Source of the DNA: Zonotrichia leucophrys gambelii
Lineage: Eukaryota > Chordata > Aves > Passeriformes > Passerellidae
DNA: 64,000 bases
Assembly (NCBI RefSeq): GCF_028769735.1
Contig: NC_088171.1
Location: 129,163,533-129,227,532, forward strand
Direction: 5' to 3'
In this document: one piece after another, positions 1-13,500 of the stretch
Layout: every line of letters starts with the position of its first letter
Position numbering within the stretch: position 1 is the first letter of the stretch
The notes under the pieces: generated by a model
Seen by the model: the letters and a program-made list of their open reading frames with translations, nothing else
Databases searched by the model: none
Told to the model about the DNA's origin: nothing
Program-made: the position numbers and the translations under genes

Positions 1-2433
1 AAGGAAAACGCAATTCTTACCTCACTTGCTGTGCCTGTGTTGTGCTAAAGTAGAATGCAATATGGAGATTGTTTGCCCAAAGTGAGGATGTTTTGTTCCC
101 TTGGCCTATCAGGGCCAGGTGTGTGTGTGTGTCAGACTGTCACGGGACAGCTGTGGGAGAATCAGAGATGAGTGCAGTGTGAGCAGTTGTGAGCAAGAGT
201 GAGTGCAGGGCAGATTCAGCTCAGATACAATGTACACAGTATAGTACAATAAAGCAATTCTTTAGCCTTCTGATGATGTAGTCAGATGAATCATTCTCTC
301 TACCCTTTGTCGGAGCTGCCTTTGATATACAATAAGTGACCATGCTGGGGAGGGGGGCACCTCTCCCACCTGAGGTTCCATCACTGCTGGGTAGGAGCCA
401 GCTGTGCTGTGTTCAAGCCTGCTGGGAAAATCCAGATGAAGTAAAACATGTCTGTCTCTTGCCAATGACTTCAACAGGTAGAACAATGGCACAGGGAAAC
501 AGAAAGCCTGGAGTTTACATTAAGAAGTCTTAATGGGACAAAAACCACTGCCAGTAGGTAAGAGAGATAAGATCTCTGTAATTGCATATCTCCTTGTAGA
601 TCCAGTCCTACAGCAAAACTGACAACTTCATATCAGTAATCTCTGTGGCTGCTTAGAAACACAACTAAACACTGGGTTGACTTGTGGGTTTGCATCCCGC
701 ACCAGAGAGTGACACAGCTGGAACTATGGTGGAGTGTTAACATTGCCTGACACTTTCCACTAAAGAATCACCATTTCTCTTTCTTTTGACTTTGCCAGTT
801 TTCAACTGTTGGGGCCAAAATTCTGCACACCAGGTGTTTGCCTCAGGCTGAGAAAATCTGAAACATTTTAGCCAAAAAATGTGCTCCTTTTGTGAATGGA
901 TGAGGTAAAGGGAGAACTCAGGTGAGTTGCTCATCCAAGAAACTCTGGAAGGGCTTCCTCTGTGTGGCTCCCAGACCCTGACTCTGGGAGCCAGGTCTCC
1001 ATCTCTGCCGTTCCACCACGTGTCAGGGAGCAGCTTTCTGCCTGTGACAGTACAAGGACTCAAATAAGACCAAGTCTGCGCCCACACTTCCATCCCAGCA
1101 GCTGAAGCAGCTGAGATTTCCCAATTGTGATGGACATCTGCCTAATTTTGGCACTGCACAGTGATTGAGTATGTGCTGCCCTGGGCACTCCAGTGCCCTG
1201 AAACAAGGGAAGAGAAGCTGTTTGTCTCTTCCCTTCCCAGACACCATGCAGTGCCAGAAGGAGGGCACTGGTCTTGGAGAAGGCGCAGGAGATAGCAAGC
1301 AGTGGGTCAGAGCAGTGCATAGATTTTGTTTCCAGGACTTCCAGAAAAATTGCTGCTCCTCATCCAGTCCTGCCCACCTGGAGTAGGACAATGAGCAATG
1401 AGCAGTTGTAGAGTACAGCACCTGGGGCTGTCCTCTACAAAGGAGAAAACAGAAAGTACAGACAGGGCAACCCAAGTTGGTGCTCATTGGTTCTGCCCCA
1501 CCAGCAGCACCCATCCCATGTCCTGCTTAACTCCTCATTCACTGCCTTCCCACTGCCCTGTGTGATGGGTGAGGTGGATAACTGCTTTCAGGGGCACAAA
1601 GGTGGCAGCTTTGAGCCTTCAGACACCAAAGAGCACCACAGGTAGTGATGCCAGCCTCCTTTGCTCCTCCTTCTGTGCCCCCATGTTTTGGACAGGCAGT
1701 CTGGGCCTTGCCTGTGTACCCATCTGCAGTAATCCTGCTCAGGGTGGGCAACTTCCCAGAGCAATGCTGGGGATATGGGAGAGAGCTATTTCCTAATATA
1801 GATTAAAAATACCATTATCAAGTCAACTGGACAGTCTGCCAGCACAGAAGAGTTTGGCAATAAGCTTTTTCTTGTTCTTTCTGATTTTCTTTTCTGTTTC
1901 CCCATGACTATATCTTGGCTGAAATCCTGCATAGTGGGTTTTGGAGGACTTCAGTACTGTACCCAGCCAGAAACAAATGCAGATATGACTGTGGCAGTTA
2001 TAGGCTGTCATCAAGGAGTCAACCCAAATGCCCACCACCAGAAAGTGGCAATGATGCAGGTTGTTTCAGAGGATACTGAGAAGATGGGCACCAATGGGCA
2101 CCTACATCTTGTTTCTCTGTGTACACATACATACCCCTGCACGTGCTACTGAGTCCTACTGCATGTAAGAGTGCTGAATATTGCTTCTAGCCCAGCTGGG
2201 GAAAAAAACAGAAAGAGACATCATTAGAATGCCCAAGGGCCTGTTCACCAGGCTGTGTGTGCTCTTGCCTTCCTTTGTTTCTTTTTGATCTCTCCTCATC
2301 TTCTTAGGCTATGCTGTCAGCCCAGCCTTGCTCATTCATGCATTCACAGTTTATCCAATTATTGCATTACTGGCACTGAGGAGCTGCAATAGACTCTTTC
2401 CTACTCACTGCTAAGAGCAAATGGCAGGGGAAA
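1..2433. other. Unique non-coding stretch
   Basis: No gene is supported here. Open frames of up to 163 codons exist on both strands, but they overlap one another, lack recognisable domains and show no convincing exon boundaries. The only simple repeat is a short GT run at about 119-134. I see no CR1 or LTR sequence. The base composition is ordinary and CpG-poor. Confidence 0.55.
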
Positions 2434-2547
2434 GTGTGTGTATGTAAGTGTGTGAGTGTCTGTGTGTGTGTCTGTGTGTGTGTCTCTGTGTGTGTGTGTG
2501 TCTGTGTGTGTCTCTGTGTGTGTGTGTCTGTGCCTGTGTGTGTGTGA
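2434..2547. repeat. Imperfect (TG)n microsatellite
   Basis: About 114 bp of GT dinucleotides interrupted regularly by TC or TCTC steps, so that TGTGTGTC-like blocks recur. The interruptions indicate an old, partly stabilised array. Open frames reading Thr-His repeats on the minus strand through this block are products of the repeat and are not genes. Confidence 0.95.
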
Positions 2548-4108
2548 ATGCAGATTGCTTGGAGCATTCTCTAAAGCTGCATGGTAAATTACAGAACATG
2601 CTAGGTAGGTAAAAGTGGGCAGGAAAGATTTCTTGCTAGAAAGACTCTGTTTAGGGAAAGTAAGTTGTATTAATTAAAACGCATTCACTAGCAGTTTTTT
2701 GGGTTTTTTGGCTGAGTTCCCTGCAATTTCTAACTTGCTTCTATTTCTGCAGAATGACCCTTTGGTGCAGAAAACTTTCCCAATCAATAAATTTTTTTCT
2801 AAGAGAATTTCTGGACAATTACTGGTACAAGCCTGCCATTGCTCCTAATGCTGACCACACCTCAGAGCTGAGGCATCATCCCTCAAGGTTCACTCTAACA
2901 CTCACCTGCCTCAACTCTCCCTCCCACTTGCTCTTTAGCATCATTGTGGATCCCCAGTTTTGGGTCCAAAACCTGCTAGGGAATGGTAGAAAATCAAGAA
3001 GCTCATCAATTGCTGGACTGTGCTTTGATAGAGGTGCTGAAATCACTCTCCAAACACAATTTCTTTGCTATGTTTTGGCCATTGCTGGTGGGCTGGTGGG
3101 GTGTCATGCATCACTGACTCTGGCATCTGAGTAGCAGCCTTGGCTTTGAATCAGTTTCTAAATTGTTTCACTTTGGGGCCTCGGGGAGCCTTTGTCACCC
3201 ACGCTGTGCTATTAACAGTGTCTGCTGGGACTGGGGGAGGCTTCAGCCACCACCGCAGTCACATAACGACAACCAGAGCTGGGGAGGCACAAAATAACAA
3301 GCACAGGGGCTCCAGCTCCTTCCCTGGCATTCTCTCCTGTCCTTCTGCCCCTGCTGCATCTCTGTCTGGTGGCCAAACCCTGCAGCTGAGGTACCTTTGA
3401 GGTGCCCAGTGCCCTCTCCAGAGCTAAATCTGCATCTGCTCTGGGCCCTGCCACGGCAGAAACTACAGCTTCTTTGAATCTGTCCACAGAAACCTGTTCC
3501 CTCTGTGCCCACCACAGCGCTGCCTTACTGAGACTGACAAAATCCAGCTCCTCTAGAGCATTTTCCTCAGAGTTGGGACCTTTTCTGTGAGCAGCTGATG
3601 ACTGCAAGAGCTAACACACACACACCTGGGGCTCCAGTGTCTTCCCCACTCAGGTCACAGGCTCTTTGCACCTCTTTCTTTTGACCTCAAAGATGTCTTA
3701 CCAGCTTGGGAAGTTTGACCCTGAGCTGGCCAAAGTTGTATGGCCAGAGAACTGGGATAGGTACTCAGTGGTTTCTGCCGCCAGTAGGATTGTGAGTGTT
3801 CCTGGAAACACATTAAAAACAAATGTTGGCTAGGTGAGATCCCCAGATCCTTAATATGTGTAAGAGACAAATCCTAGCAGGATTTTCCAGTGACCCTTTG
3901 TCAGATCTCTGACTGAGCACTCCTCTGCACTTGTGCTTGCCAAGGAAACACCTTTGGGCCAAGGTGTTTCCAGGAACACTCCAGGAGTATTTGCTTGTCT
4001 GCAGTGTAGAGTTACTGTAACCTGTGGTGGGATGCGAGCAGGCAAAGGGGAAGATGACCTTTTGGTTTTGTTTGTTTTCCAGCTGCCTGCAGTATTTTTC
4101 ATTTCCAT
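2548..4108. other. Unique non-coding stretch
   Basis: No gene is supported. A 126-codon frame at 2754-3134 (+) has no recognisable domain. From about 3140 to 3600 the DNA is somewhat GC-richer, so overlapping frames on both strands stay open there, as expected from few stop codons. A short AC run lies at about 3615-3626. A perfect hairpin near the end is listed separately. Confidence 0.5.
3944..3971. repeat. Perfect short inverted repeat (hairpin)
   Basis: Arms GGAAACACCTT (3944-3954) and AAGGTGTTTCC (3961-3971) are perfectly complementary around a 6-base loop, TGGGCC. The repeat is too short and isolated to name as an element. It may be chance or a local template-switch product. Confidence 0.8.
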
Positions 4109-4152
4109 CTTACAGTGTGCTCACTTCTGTCTTACAGTCTGCTCACTTCTGT
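4109..4152. repeat. 22-bp tandem duplication
   Basis: Two head-to-tail copies (4109-4130 and 4131-4152) begin CTTACAGT and end CACTTCTGT. They differ at one base (GTG versus GTC in the middle). This is a recent-looking local duplication, probably from replication slippage. Confidence 0.9.
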
Positions 4153-7088
4153 CTGAAAAGAAATTGAAAGCATATAATTGAAGAGCTGGTTGCTAGCAAG
4201 GTGAAGTCTTTATGCTTGTCACCTCAGAAGAAAAAACTCATCCTAAAACACTAAATCTGAAATACTCTGGAACAATTTATATTCTCAAAAAACCTCCCAT
4301 ATATTGTTATACGATCAATTTTTTTATGGTAGAGTTAAAAATAATTCAGATGTTGGTCTGACTTGTGGGTGACACTGAGAATTTGCAGCTGTGGGAATTA
4401 AATCCCAGAAGCCAAAAATGATACTTTCAAAAAACCTCATCTGAAGCAGGAATGTATATAAGGAGGCCAGAATAAGGCTGAGATGAAAACCAGATTTCAT
4501 GTCTGATGACATCTTTAGGCTTCTGTCCTTTCCAGGAGAGAAAACACCAGTGAGTGCAATAGCAACTTGTAGCTCTCTCCTGGCCATTTTAAAGTATTGC
4601 TGATCTCTGAAGCTCTTAAATGAGATTTATTACATCTACCAGAGTAATGTACAGTGGGTTTTCTGCTGAGGATTTCTCTGTCTGTGGAATATTTCTTCAG
4701 TTGCACCGTTATCAAATTATTAGAGAAAAAAATGCTACCCAGTCAAAAGAAAACATAAACTAGCTTAGCTATTGTAGAGAGAATTATTTGAAAAAATATA
4801 ATTTATCTGTTAGGGACTGTTTTGTTTTGGGTGATTTAGCATGCACTGCATGTTTCCTGATTCAGCAGGAAGATCAGCATCAAGAAGTCATTTTGGAAAA
4901 CAGATCAGGTGAAAGCAGTAGTCTTCATTTTTAAGCAGAAATGGCAAATATCGTACAGGTCAATCTGACCAAGTACTGGATATTCCTCTAAAAATAAGGA
5001 CTTTTGCTAAGGTTTTATCTTGTCATAACTTGGGATACACTGAGAAAACAATGTTGTTGCTTCAAGACTTGCCAAATAATTTTCAGACAAATGTTGAAAT
5101 CCTCAAGGGCTCTGTTAAACTCTCATAATTTTCAACACTGAAATTGCATCTTGCAGAGGTGAAATTGCCTTCAATCTGATGAGCATCTGGCTTCCTTTGA
5201 TCTAAAAATAGCCTGTCTGAGCCCCAGGCACCCATCACCACGCTGCTTCACCTCCTGAGGCAGGCGGATGCTGAAGGGAGAGAGGCACACCGGGGCTGGG
5301 GAGAGGGGTGCCCTGTTCCAGCTGGCAGGCACAGAGCAGCGCCCTGCAGCCCAGCCCTTCTGCCCTGCACAGGGAATCCCAGCTCCAGCTTCAGGGCATA
5401 CCAGGAGCTGCTGTCAGGAGTTTTGTGTGGTACTGCAGGATGCCAGCTGTGCGTCGTGAACAGTCACTCACCAAAGAGTCCTTGGGTCAGAACAGAAGGA
5501 TGGAGCCCTCTGAAATGGTTTTCTGATGTGAAAAGACAGGGCTGAGGGGGAGCTTTCTCCCTGCAAGGGTCCCTGAGCATCCCCTGGGAACGCCTGTGTC
5601 CCAGCCAGGCTGTGCACCCAAAGCTCCAGGTGCCACAGAGGTGACTCTGTCCTCTTCTGGGCCCTGGGAATAGGAACAAGAGGGAGCTACACAACAGGAC
5701 ATGAGAAACACTTCTCATGGATGCCTGGAGCCAGAGCAAGTGTTCCCACTGCATCCCAGCCCCGTGCCTTTGGGAACCCTGCCTGTTCCAAGTGATGTAC
5801 ATAATGATCTCTGAGTGAGATGGCTTCTGGGCAAGGCTGGGTTTAACCCTGTGCTGAAATTTTGCTCCATTGCCTATTCTTTGCCAGCCAGAAAATACCA
5901 GAGAACTTTCTTAATTATTTCTTTGGTTATTCTACGTTTTGTGACAGATCAGTTTCAAACCAGATCACAAATCTGTGACTTCACAGCAGCTGGATCACAA
6001 TTCCTGTATTTTTTCCTGTAGGTAAAATACCCGTATTGATCTCCAGTATATGCAAGTATATGCAATTTCCTTGTTCTGGCAAGAAAATTTCCATAGTCAT
6101 TGAGTTTTCCACTGGATGGTGCTTTTTCTAACCCATCTGAATTTGTTCTCATCCCTATTTAAGTTGTTGATGAAGATGTAATTTACATTAACCAATTTGC
6201 AGGGAACACCAGCCTGGCCGTGAGTCAGCATGTGGGTGCCAGGACATTTATTTCTGAGGCTGTCCTGCTGTGTGAGATTGGTGCTTGGGGCTGTATTTTC
6301 TAACATCTGTGAATGTTGTTTTCCTTGACGCCTCCAGTAAGTGGACAAGAACACTGCTTAGACTTAGGGAGACAAAATCTGTACAAACAAATTTTCCTCC
6401 AGCATTTCTGCAGAACAATTCTTTCTCTTCATGTCAGCTTTATTCAAAGCTCTGATAAGAAAGAGCTTCACTATTGTTTCTTAGATTGCAGCTGCTAATG
6501 CCAAAACAAAATCTTTTAAATAGATATATATAAAAATATGTGCTGTATTTGCTAATTTGGTCCATGGATGTTATGGCAGTAGCCCATTTTTGAGTATATA
6601 CCCTTAGCTGACTGGCACACTACAGCACCCATGCTCTTTCCTCTATTTCACCCCTGTGAGGCCCTTAAAAGGTTTTTCTTCAAACTTTTAGTAAATTAAG
6701 ATGCCATTAATATTTTTTTCTCTAGTCAGGTGCGTCCTTTTTACTTCTGCCAGTAATTCTGACAAGGCACACTTACAAGCAGGTAAATTTGCTTCATGTA
6801 TTTTCTGCTCTGCATTTCATCCCTGATAGATGCTTGACAGTTGCCTGTGTATGGAGTTTGGTCTCCTCTCTGCTTGGTTAAATATGAGAGATTTGTACCT
6901 TGTCTCAGGCACATCTAAACAGCTGCTCTCAGAACCAGGAGATTTGCCTGCTGAGAGGTTTAGATCAGTGCTCATAATTGTGGTGTGCTAAGGGCTCATT
7001 TTCAGTAATTCTTTTTCAATAACAACAATTGATTGTTTAAGATAAAACAAGATGCTGTTTTTCCAAGATGCTTGAAACAGATAAGCAG
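4153..7088. other. Unique non-coding stretch
   Basis: No gene is supported. 4200-5200 is AT-rich. 5220-5780 is GC-richer and keeps several overlapping frames open on both strands without recognisable domains. 5880-7080 is AT-rich again. I see no transposable-element remnant. Confidence 0.5.
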
Positions 7089-7120
<32 letters not shown>

Positions 7121-7149
7121 ACATCATACATATATATACAAATGTATAT
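7089..7149. repeat. (AT)n microsatellite
   Basis: A run of about 28 bp of pure AT is followed by ATAC and ATAT variants. Such arrays are unstable and prone to slippage. They are common in unique vertebrate DNA. Confidence 0.95.
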
Positions 7150-10100
7150 TTGAGGCCTCCATGTTTTTTAAACACATTTATTGCAGTTGATGTTAATGAA
7201 TCACCTTAACCGTTAAGCTTTGTCTTTTAAAAAGAGCAATCACGTCTTTAAGCATTAACTAAATGTGGAATATTTTGTCCCAAACAGTGATAATCACAAA
7301 TTATGTTTAAATAGAACCAGAGCTCTGTAGCAGAAAATGTTCCACACCATCATTATATAATGCCATGTACCACCCCCTTTTGGCTTAGGACTCCAGTAGT
7401 GCAGAAAAGGGTGGGACCAGTGGTATTCCTGTGCCTGATGGTCCTGGCAGAGCCAAACTGGTGTCCTGTCACTGAGGCACCTGCTCTGCAGCAGCTGTGA
7501 GGCAGTAGGTTTACAGGACCTGTTTGCACTTTGAATTAGAAAGCCACAACCTGCTCTGTCTCGTGTGAACAGCCTTAGCAAGAGCAGGATCCCGCATGAT
7601 CCACCAGCAGGCAAACCCTACTGAGCAGTGAGTCTATGGACTGGCTTCTCATGAATATTATTGAACTGATTTATTGTGTTTGCATGGAAATACAAGCCTT
7701 GACAGGAGAGATGTGAGACCCCTCATCACTTCTGGTTGACTTGTTGCAGTAGCAAAGAGCTGCAGCAGTTATCTTCAGGCTGAGATGATTGACTGGAAGT
7801 GATTTTTCACCAGGTGATATTTGCAATAATTACATGGTGCTTTATTTGCTTGGGAGGAAATAATCAGCACGACCTTCAAAAGGATCTGTGGAAAGCAGCT
7901 CTTGCAAAAACAATTATTTGAACCTCCTACTATGACAGCTCCTGGTACAGCTAGGAAATGGGAGGGCTGTACTGCATGTTTGGGAGCTGCTGATGGCTGC
8001 CAAAAAGACAAGCAGAGCCAGGAGGGAGAAGTGGTAAACTCAAGGGAAATCAGCTTTCCTTCTGAAATGCTGTGTCTTCTCAGCATCTGCTTCTCTCTGC
8101 CAGGCTGCAGGTGGTGGAAAAAAATCAGAGTGACTGGGGAATCAGGTTTATTGCACAGGCTGGAGCAAGGCTGGAGATCTGACTCCCTGCTCCCTTCAAA
8201 AAATAAATTTTTTTTTGGTACTCACCTATTTCAGATTTTACAGCATCATGTGAGACAAGTAATTACCTTACATGCTTTCTGCCCTGAGGACAGGACTTTC
8301 TCCATGCTCCCTCATCCTGTGGCCCTGAAAAACAACCCATTTGTACCATGGTGAAACTGGGCAGATTTCTGGTGATGATCCTGCGGGGTCAAAATGCCCT
8401 GTCATGTCCTGGACACAGCCTGGTCACTTGGGGGCACCTCTCTGCTCCAGCCTGCAGGAAATGCTGGACCCAGGGGGTGTTTCCACTCCTCTTCCAAGCC
8501 AGTGGCAGCCCAGGTCTCACTTTTCTGAGCTTATCCCTCTGTTAAATAAGGTAATGCCATATAAAAATAGCAACCTATGGCTAACTGGTTTATTGAAACT
8601 CCCAAAAGAAACAGTTAGCAACAAAGTTATGCAATATAAATAACTTTTCTGACATCCCCACACCCACCTTCTTGCTGTCAAACTGAGACCAGCCTGGAAT
8701 ATTTAAAGTGGAAATTAAAAAAAAATATGAAAGTATACTGAATTACTTTTAATGAAAAACACAAGCCAGAGAGGCTAAACAACAACAAAAATCTGAAGAG
8801 ACTTTAAATAAACAAATATATTAATAATTATTCTCAAGCCAAGAGAAAGTTGGAAAAATTACTCATTTTGGGTAATCCTGAAAAGGAAGCCAGTAAAACT
8901 TGCTGTCTCATCAGAGAAATCTAATTAACATTTTGTTTTAAAGGAGCTTGTTAGACATCTGTGACTAATGTGTTAGGGATGTGTGCATGGCATCAGGGCT
9001 AGTCACCCTCCCACTGCCCCAGGCAGTCCCTGCCTCAGTTTCCCAGAAGAGGTGCCAGCAATCAGCCTGTGCTGGGGTAGTGGATGGACAAGGGACATCG
9101 TTTAGGCTTGCAGCTGCTTGAGAGAAAGCAGAGTGCTGCCTTGGGCCTCCCTGGGTTTTGCACATCCCATGGGAATCCCTGGAGCTGGTGAGGGGCTGTG
9201 CAGGGCACCAGGAGCTGCTGCTGGGTCACTGAGCCATGCCAGCACCTCACTTTACCAAACCCAGGTGTACCATGAAGTCACCAAAGCTAAGGGCATCTGA
9301 GGGGTGGCAGGTTAGAGGTTTGGATGATTTCCACAGCACCTATCGCTGTAGGCACCATTCCCATCACCATCGCTAGGGCTGCTGGCTGCGGACACACAGC
9401 CACTTAGGGGAGGGAGTTTGGCCACATTTCTGGCTTCTTGCAGCACTGGGGCAAGGTCTTGCCCAGTGCTCTGTTTGCTCAGCTCTCTGGAGAGCACTGG
9501 CTGTGTTTGCTTACGGCTGCCTTGTGCAAAACCTGGCTGCATTCCAGCAGGAGTGCCCGACCTCAGCCCGAATGTGCCCTCTCTGCTCCCGGGGAATTCC
9601 CCCCTTCTTTGGGACTGCTCCCACTCCAGGCTCTGCTTCATTGCACAGATCCTGAGGGCTAGAGAAGTTGCTTTTACCTGCCCTGCAGGTAATGCAGAGC
9701 CCGTGCTGGTGCTCCCTGATGCCCAGCACCTCTGTTGTAAGGGTGTTGCCCATCACTTTCCAAGTTGCACACCCTTGTAAGGCAATGGATGAGGTCTGTG
9801 AGTGTGCCAGTGCTGGGAGTTAAACACCCTGCACCTTCTGAACTGGAGCCCAACCATCTGCTGCACAACTGTGGATTGGTCAGAAAACTGCTGGTGACTC
9901 AGTAGAGGAAGCAGAGGCATGGGCAGTCTATTTTTAGCTGTCAGTAACTGTACTAAAGTGGCTTACTGCTGAGTTGAAGAAGGGACAGACAATCCCTGCT
10001 TGCCCTATTTAGGGAATAAATGTGAAATACTTGCATCCATTTCTAAAATCTAAATTATAGGTGCTGCTGGGGAGAGGTGTGCTTGGGAGGACAAATCTCT

Positions 10101-10403
10101 GGCCATCCCTCTGCATGGCTCAGGACAGGCTTTGCTTTACAATGCAGCAGCAATTTAAAAGGCAACCAGCACTTTTGCAGGAAGAAATGTAAAGGAGGAA
10201 GGTGGTACTCATTTGGAAGCGTGCTGCAGCTACCTGACAGTGCTCAAGTCTGCTCAGCTCTTCCTGAAAAGGATGTAAATAAATTATGAGCAATGAGCCC
10301 AGGGGGAGTGTTAAGCTTTTCTTTTACAAAGGGGAGCAGTAAAAAAGAAAATTGTAAACCAACTATGTATGTCTTGAATCAAAGATAATAAACATATATA
10401 AAA
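7150..10403. other. Unique non-coding stretch
   Basis: No gene is supported. The longest frames (150 codons at 7902-8354 +, 120 codons at 9418-9780 +) have no domain I recognise. 8690-8900 is strongly A-rich, with short AAC and AATA runs. 9000-9900 is GC-richer. No mobile-element sequence is apparent until the CR1 tail that follows. Confidence 0.5.
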
Positions 10404-10524
10404 TAATCATAAAATCATAGAATCATAGAATATACTGAGTTGGAAGGGACCCACTGTCGACTATCACAGTGCAACTCCCAGCACTGCACAGCACCCCTCT
10501 GGGAATAATACCAAGTACATCTAT
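10404..10524 (-). mobile_element. CR1 LINE, truncated 3' end
   Basis: This is a non-LTR retrotransposon fragment of the Chicken Repeat 1 family, the main avian LINE. Read on the plus strand, it starts with repeated AATCATAG octamers (the reverse complement of the CR1 3'-terminal ATTCTATG repeats). It continues with GTTGGAAGGGACCCAC and CAACTCCCAGCACTGCAC, which match the conserved CR1 3' region as I know it. The element is therefore on the minus strand. It is heavily 5'-truncated, as most CR1 copies are. It carries no coding sequence. The right boundary is approximate. Confidence 0.9.
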
Positions 10525-13500
10525 GTAAAAACGTTTGTGTTCACTTTGTATCAGGACACGAGAAAATATTTGAGGAAACTAAGAGTTTGTATATTCACAG
10601 CCAACAAACACTTTTGGCTTACCCAGTGAAGAATTGTCTGCAGATACAGCAAACTTCAAAAGTATTGTAAGGTTGCAAGGAAGATGAGCTATTGGTGGAT
10701 ATAAAAAGCCACATAGAGATGTTAGTAAATTTTAACAAATCCCATTTTTGCCTGAAATGTCTCCTGCTACCATAGACAGTAACTCCGACTTTGATTGAAA
10801 TGGAGAAGAAAGAAGTCACTTTTCTTTGTATGTGGCCGTGTCACAGTTCTTTCTCTGGTCTTTGTTCTCAAGGCTTCCACACATCCTTTCAGAAGGGGTA
10901 AGAGTTGACATTCAAGGGACGGATGTTGGCAGGAATAAATTTGCCTAGAAAAATGCACTGGCCAGGGCTGTTGCTGGGATAAGATGCCATGAAGGAGTGA
11001 CTGGATCAGTGTGGGAAATGAGCCAAATGGTAAGGATGGCAGAAAATATATCTCAGCAGGGCACCTGCATGAGAGTGTTTGGGGCTGGGCCTGCAGGAGG
11101 GGTTTGCCTGATGGGAGCTGAGACACAAACTGGGGGAGACTCTTGCAATTTGATCTGCAGATTGTTGTTGCCATTACATCAGTTCTCTAAAAGGAGACTT
11201 GGAAAGCCAATTCCATCTCCATCTGTCAGAAGCAGTGGGAAAGGCTGCTCTGCCACAGGCACTGCTGCTCTTTAAAAGCTTCCACACACTCCTTGGCTGA
11301 GCTGCACTGAGGCCGCTCTCCCTGCGGTGGCCGCGGCCGCAGGGCTGCAGGACGGGCTCACGGCAGCGGGAGGCAAGCATCTGCACTGAAACAACTGCAG
11401 CATGGCAAAATGATTTGATACGTGGGAAAAAGCATCTGGGGGCGATAGAAAGAAGGGATGACCCGTAAAAGATAAAGGGAAGAGGATAAACAGCCTCTTG
11501 GGTTTTATTCATCATATTCTAAGCATTAGCAGTTACTAATGGAGGTCTAGGGGAATCTGTGCAGTGCAGATCAATGTTCTAGGGGGAGGGTTAATTAAAA
11601 AGATGCATTTTCTCTTTGGCAACATTATGTGCTGGAGCTGTAGGGATGGTCTGTTGCCTCTCCAGGACTATTCACACACAGTCACTTGCAAATCTTGCAG
11701 AGACTGTAGCTTTTCCCAGCAGGTACCTGTGACCTACCCCTGACAGCCCACAGAATTTGAACTGGGTGTTAAAGGGCTCTGCCTGTGCCTGACTCAACCA
11801 TGTCCAAACCCACGCTGTTCTCCTGGGAATACCACTGCTGATATTCATCTTGGCATCTGCCTGTTCCTCATCCTCACCTGCCCACCTCCCATCACCTCTG
11901 TGGCTGGAGGAATAGGGCTTGCTTGTCTGCTTTGGCAGAGGAAGGCACAGGAGCACTTTGAGTTTTCCTCATTGTATTATTGGAGTAAATGTTGGTGAGA
12001 AACCAAAGACTGAATGTTTAAAAGCATGGGAGATATTAGAGCCACATGGGTTTGGTGGTTGAATCACCCAAAAATAATCTCCTTAACTTGCTGGGCCAGG
12101 ATAAAAGTCACATCTCTAGGAATACCACATAATAAAAAATCAATTTAAAAGTCAATACTCTTAAGTTTTCCCTGCAGAGAGCCTGTCTGGATTTGCATTT
12201 CCTCACAGCTGGTCTTTATGCACAAGATGTTCCTCATGCAGAGCTCCAGTTTCTGCTCACTCTGTGCTCCCAAAGCTCCAGCCCAAGGCTGGCAAGGCAA
12301 GGCTCTGGTGCTAAGGAATCTTGTGCTGCTGTGAAACATGACATTTATGAAGCACCAGTTCCCTCTTTTCAAAATCAGCCTTGGCAATCCTTTTCTCTCT
12401 GTGTCTGTAGAAGACACCGTGCTAGGTGTGAGCAGGCTCCTGGTACCCCTTTGCTGTAGCTGTCCCTCAGACATTGCTCCCTTCCCTCCTTTGCTTTTGG
12501 GTCTGAAAGGGTACAGGGTTGCTCTGCAGCACACTCCAATTGCTTTTTGTAGGTGGCTGCCCAAAACAGGAGCACTTGAATGTTTGCATTTTTTAGAGGG
12601 TGATTTCAGTCCTCAGCTCTGACCACCTACACTCTTTATTCCCTGCTGGATCTTGAATTAGAAAGGATTTTCTTGTCATTTTGCACTGGAAGAAACGGAG
12701 CACTGGTAAAAGCAGCAATTCTGGTCAGGGGAGATGAGGGAAAGGGTCACTCTTCTCCTTTTGCTGCTACTCCCCTGGCTTCCCTCCAGCTTCAGTCTGT
12801 GCAAAATCAGAGGGAGGACTGTGAAACACCCCAGCATACAGTGGTGAAAACATCTTCCTCTCTGGGGCTTTGGCAATTTTGAATGGAAACCTTGGGTTAT
12901 TCCAGGGCTGGACATTGCACAGGCCAGCCTTATCTCTACTGATATTTCAGTTCCTGTCCTAGAACCCAGCAAGACCCTCAAACTTCACATTGCCCTGGGA
13001 TCTGTCCTTAGGGGTATTTTTGACTTTGAATCACTCAGTCTCATAACTTGGCTCTTCTCTTGCACTTGACATGAAGTTGTATAATCTGGGTCTCTTGCGC
13101 TGGGATCTTTTCACTGATGTTTTCCTTTGGCTTTAGTTTTGTGCAGTTTTGTTTATCAAATCCTTCATGAAGCTTCCTGCTACTGCAGGCAATAATTATT
13201 CTTATGTGTACAGACACTGCACTAGAAAAATTTCCGCTGCCTCTGAACATACCTGTTTAGTATTAAAATATGGACTTTGGCTATTTTTGGCAATTGCCTC
13301 GTAATAGTCTTTGCTGCAGAGAAGTTTTCTGACCACTGATTTAGTAGTCAATGCAGCCTTCTCTCAGACCTGGATGTTCTGTTGCTTGTGGGTTTGTGTT
13401 TTACCATTGCCACATCTTCATCTTTAGACATTCATTTCCTTCTATAGCTCTGAAGAGCAGCCCTTTATTTAATTATTTTTCTTCTGTTATGTGGGAAAAC

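Noticed and set aside
4455..4462. TATATAAG promoter-like motif
   Set aside because: A lone TATA-like sequence in AT-rich DNA with no downstream exon or initiator evidence.
5921..5935. Sequence TCTTTGGTTAT resembling the start of miR-9
   Set aside because: Only the first 11 bases agree, the rest differs and no precursor hairpin is visible.
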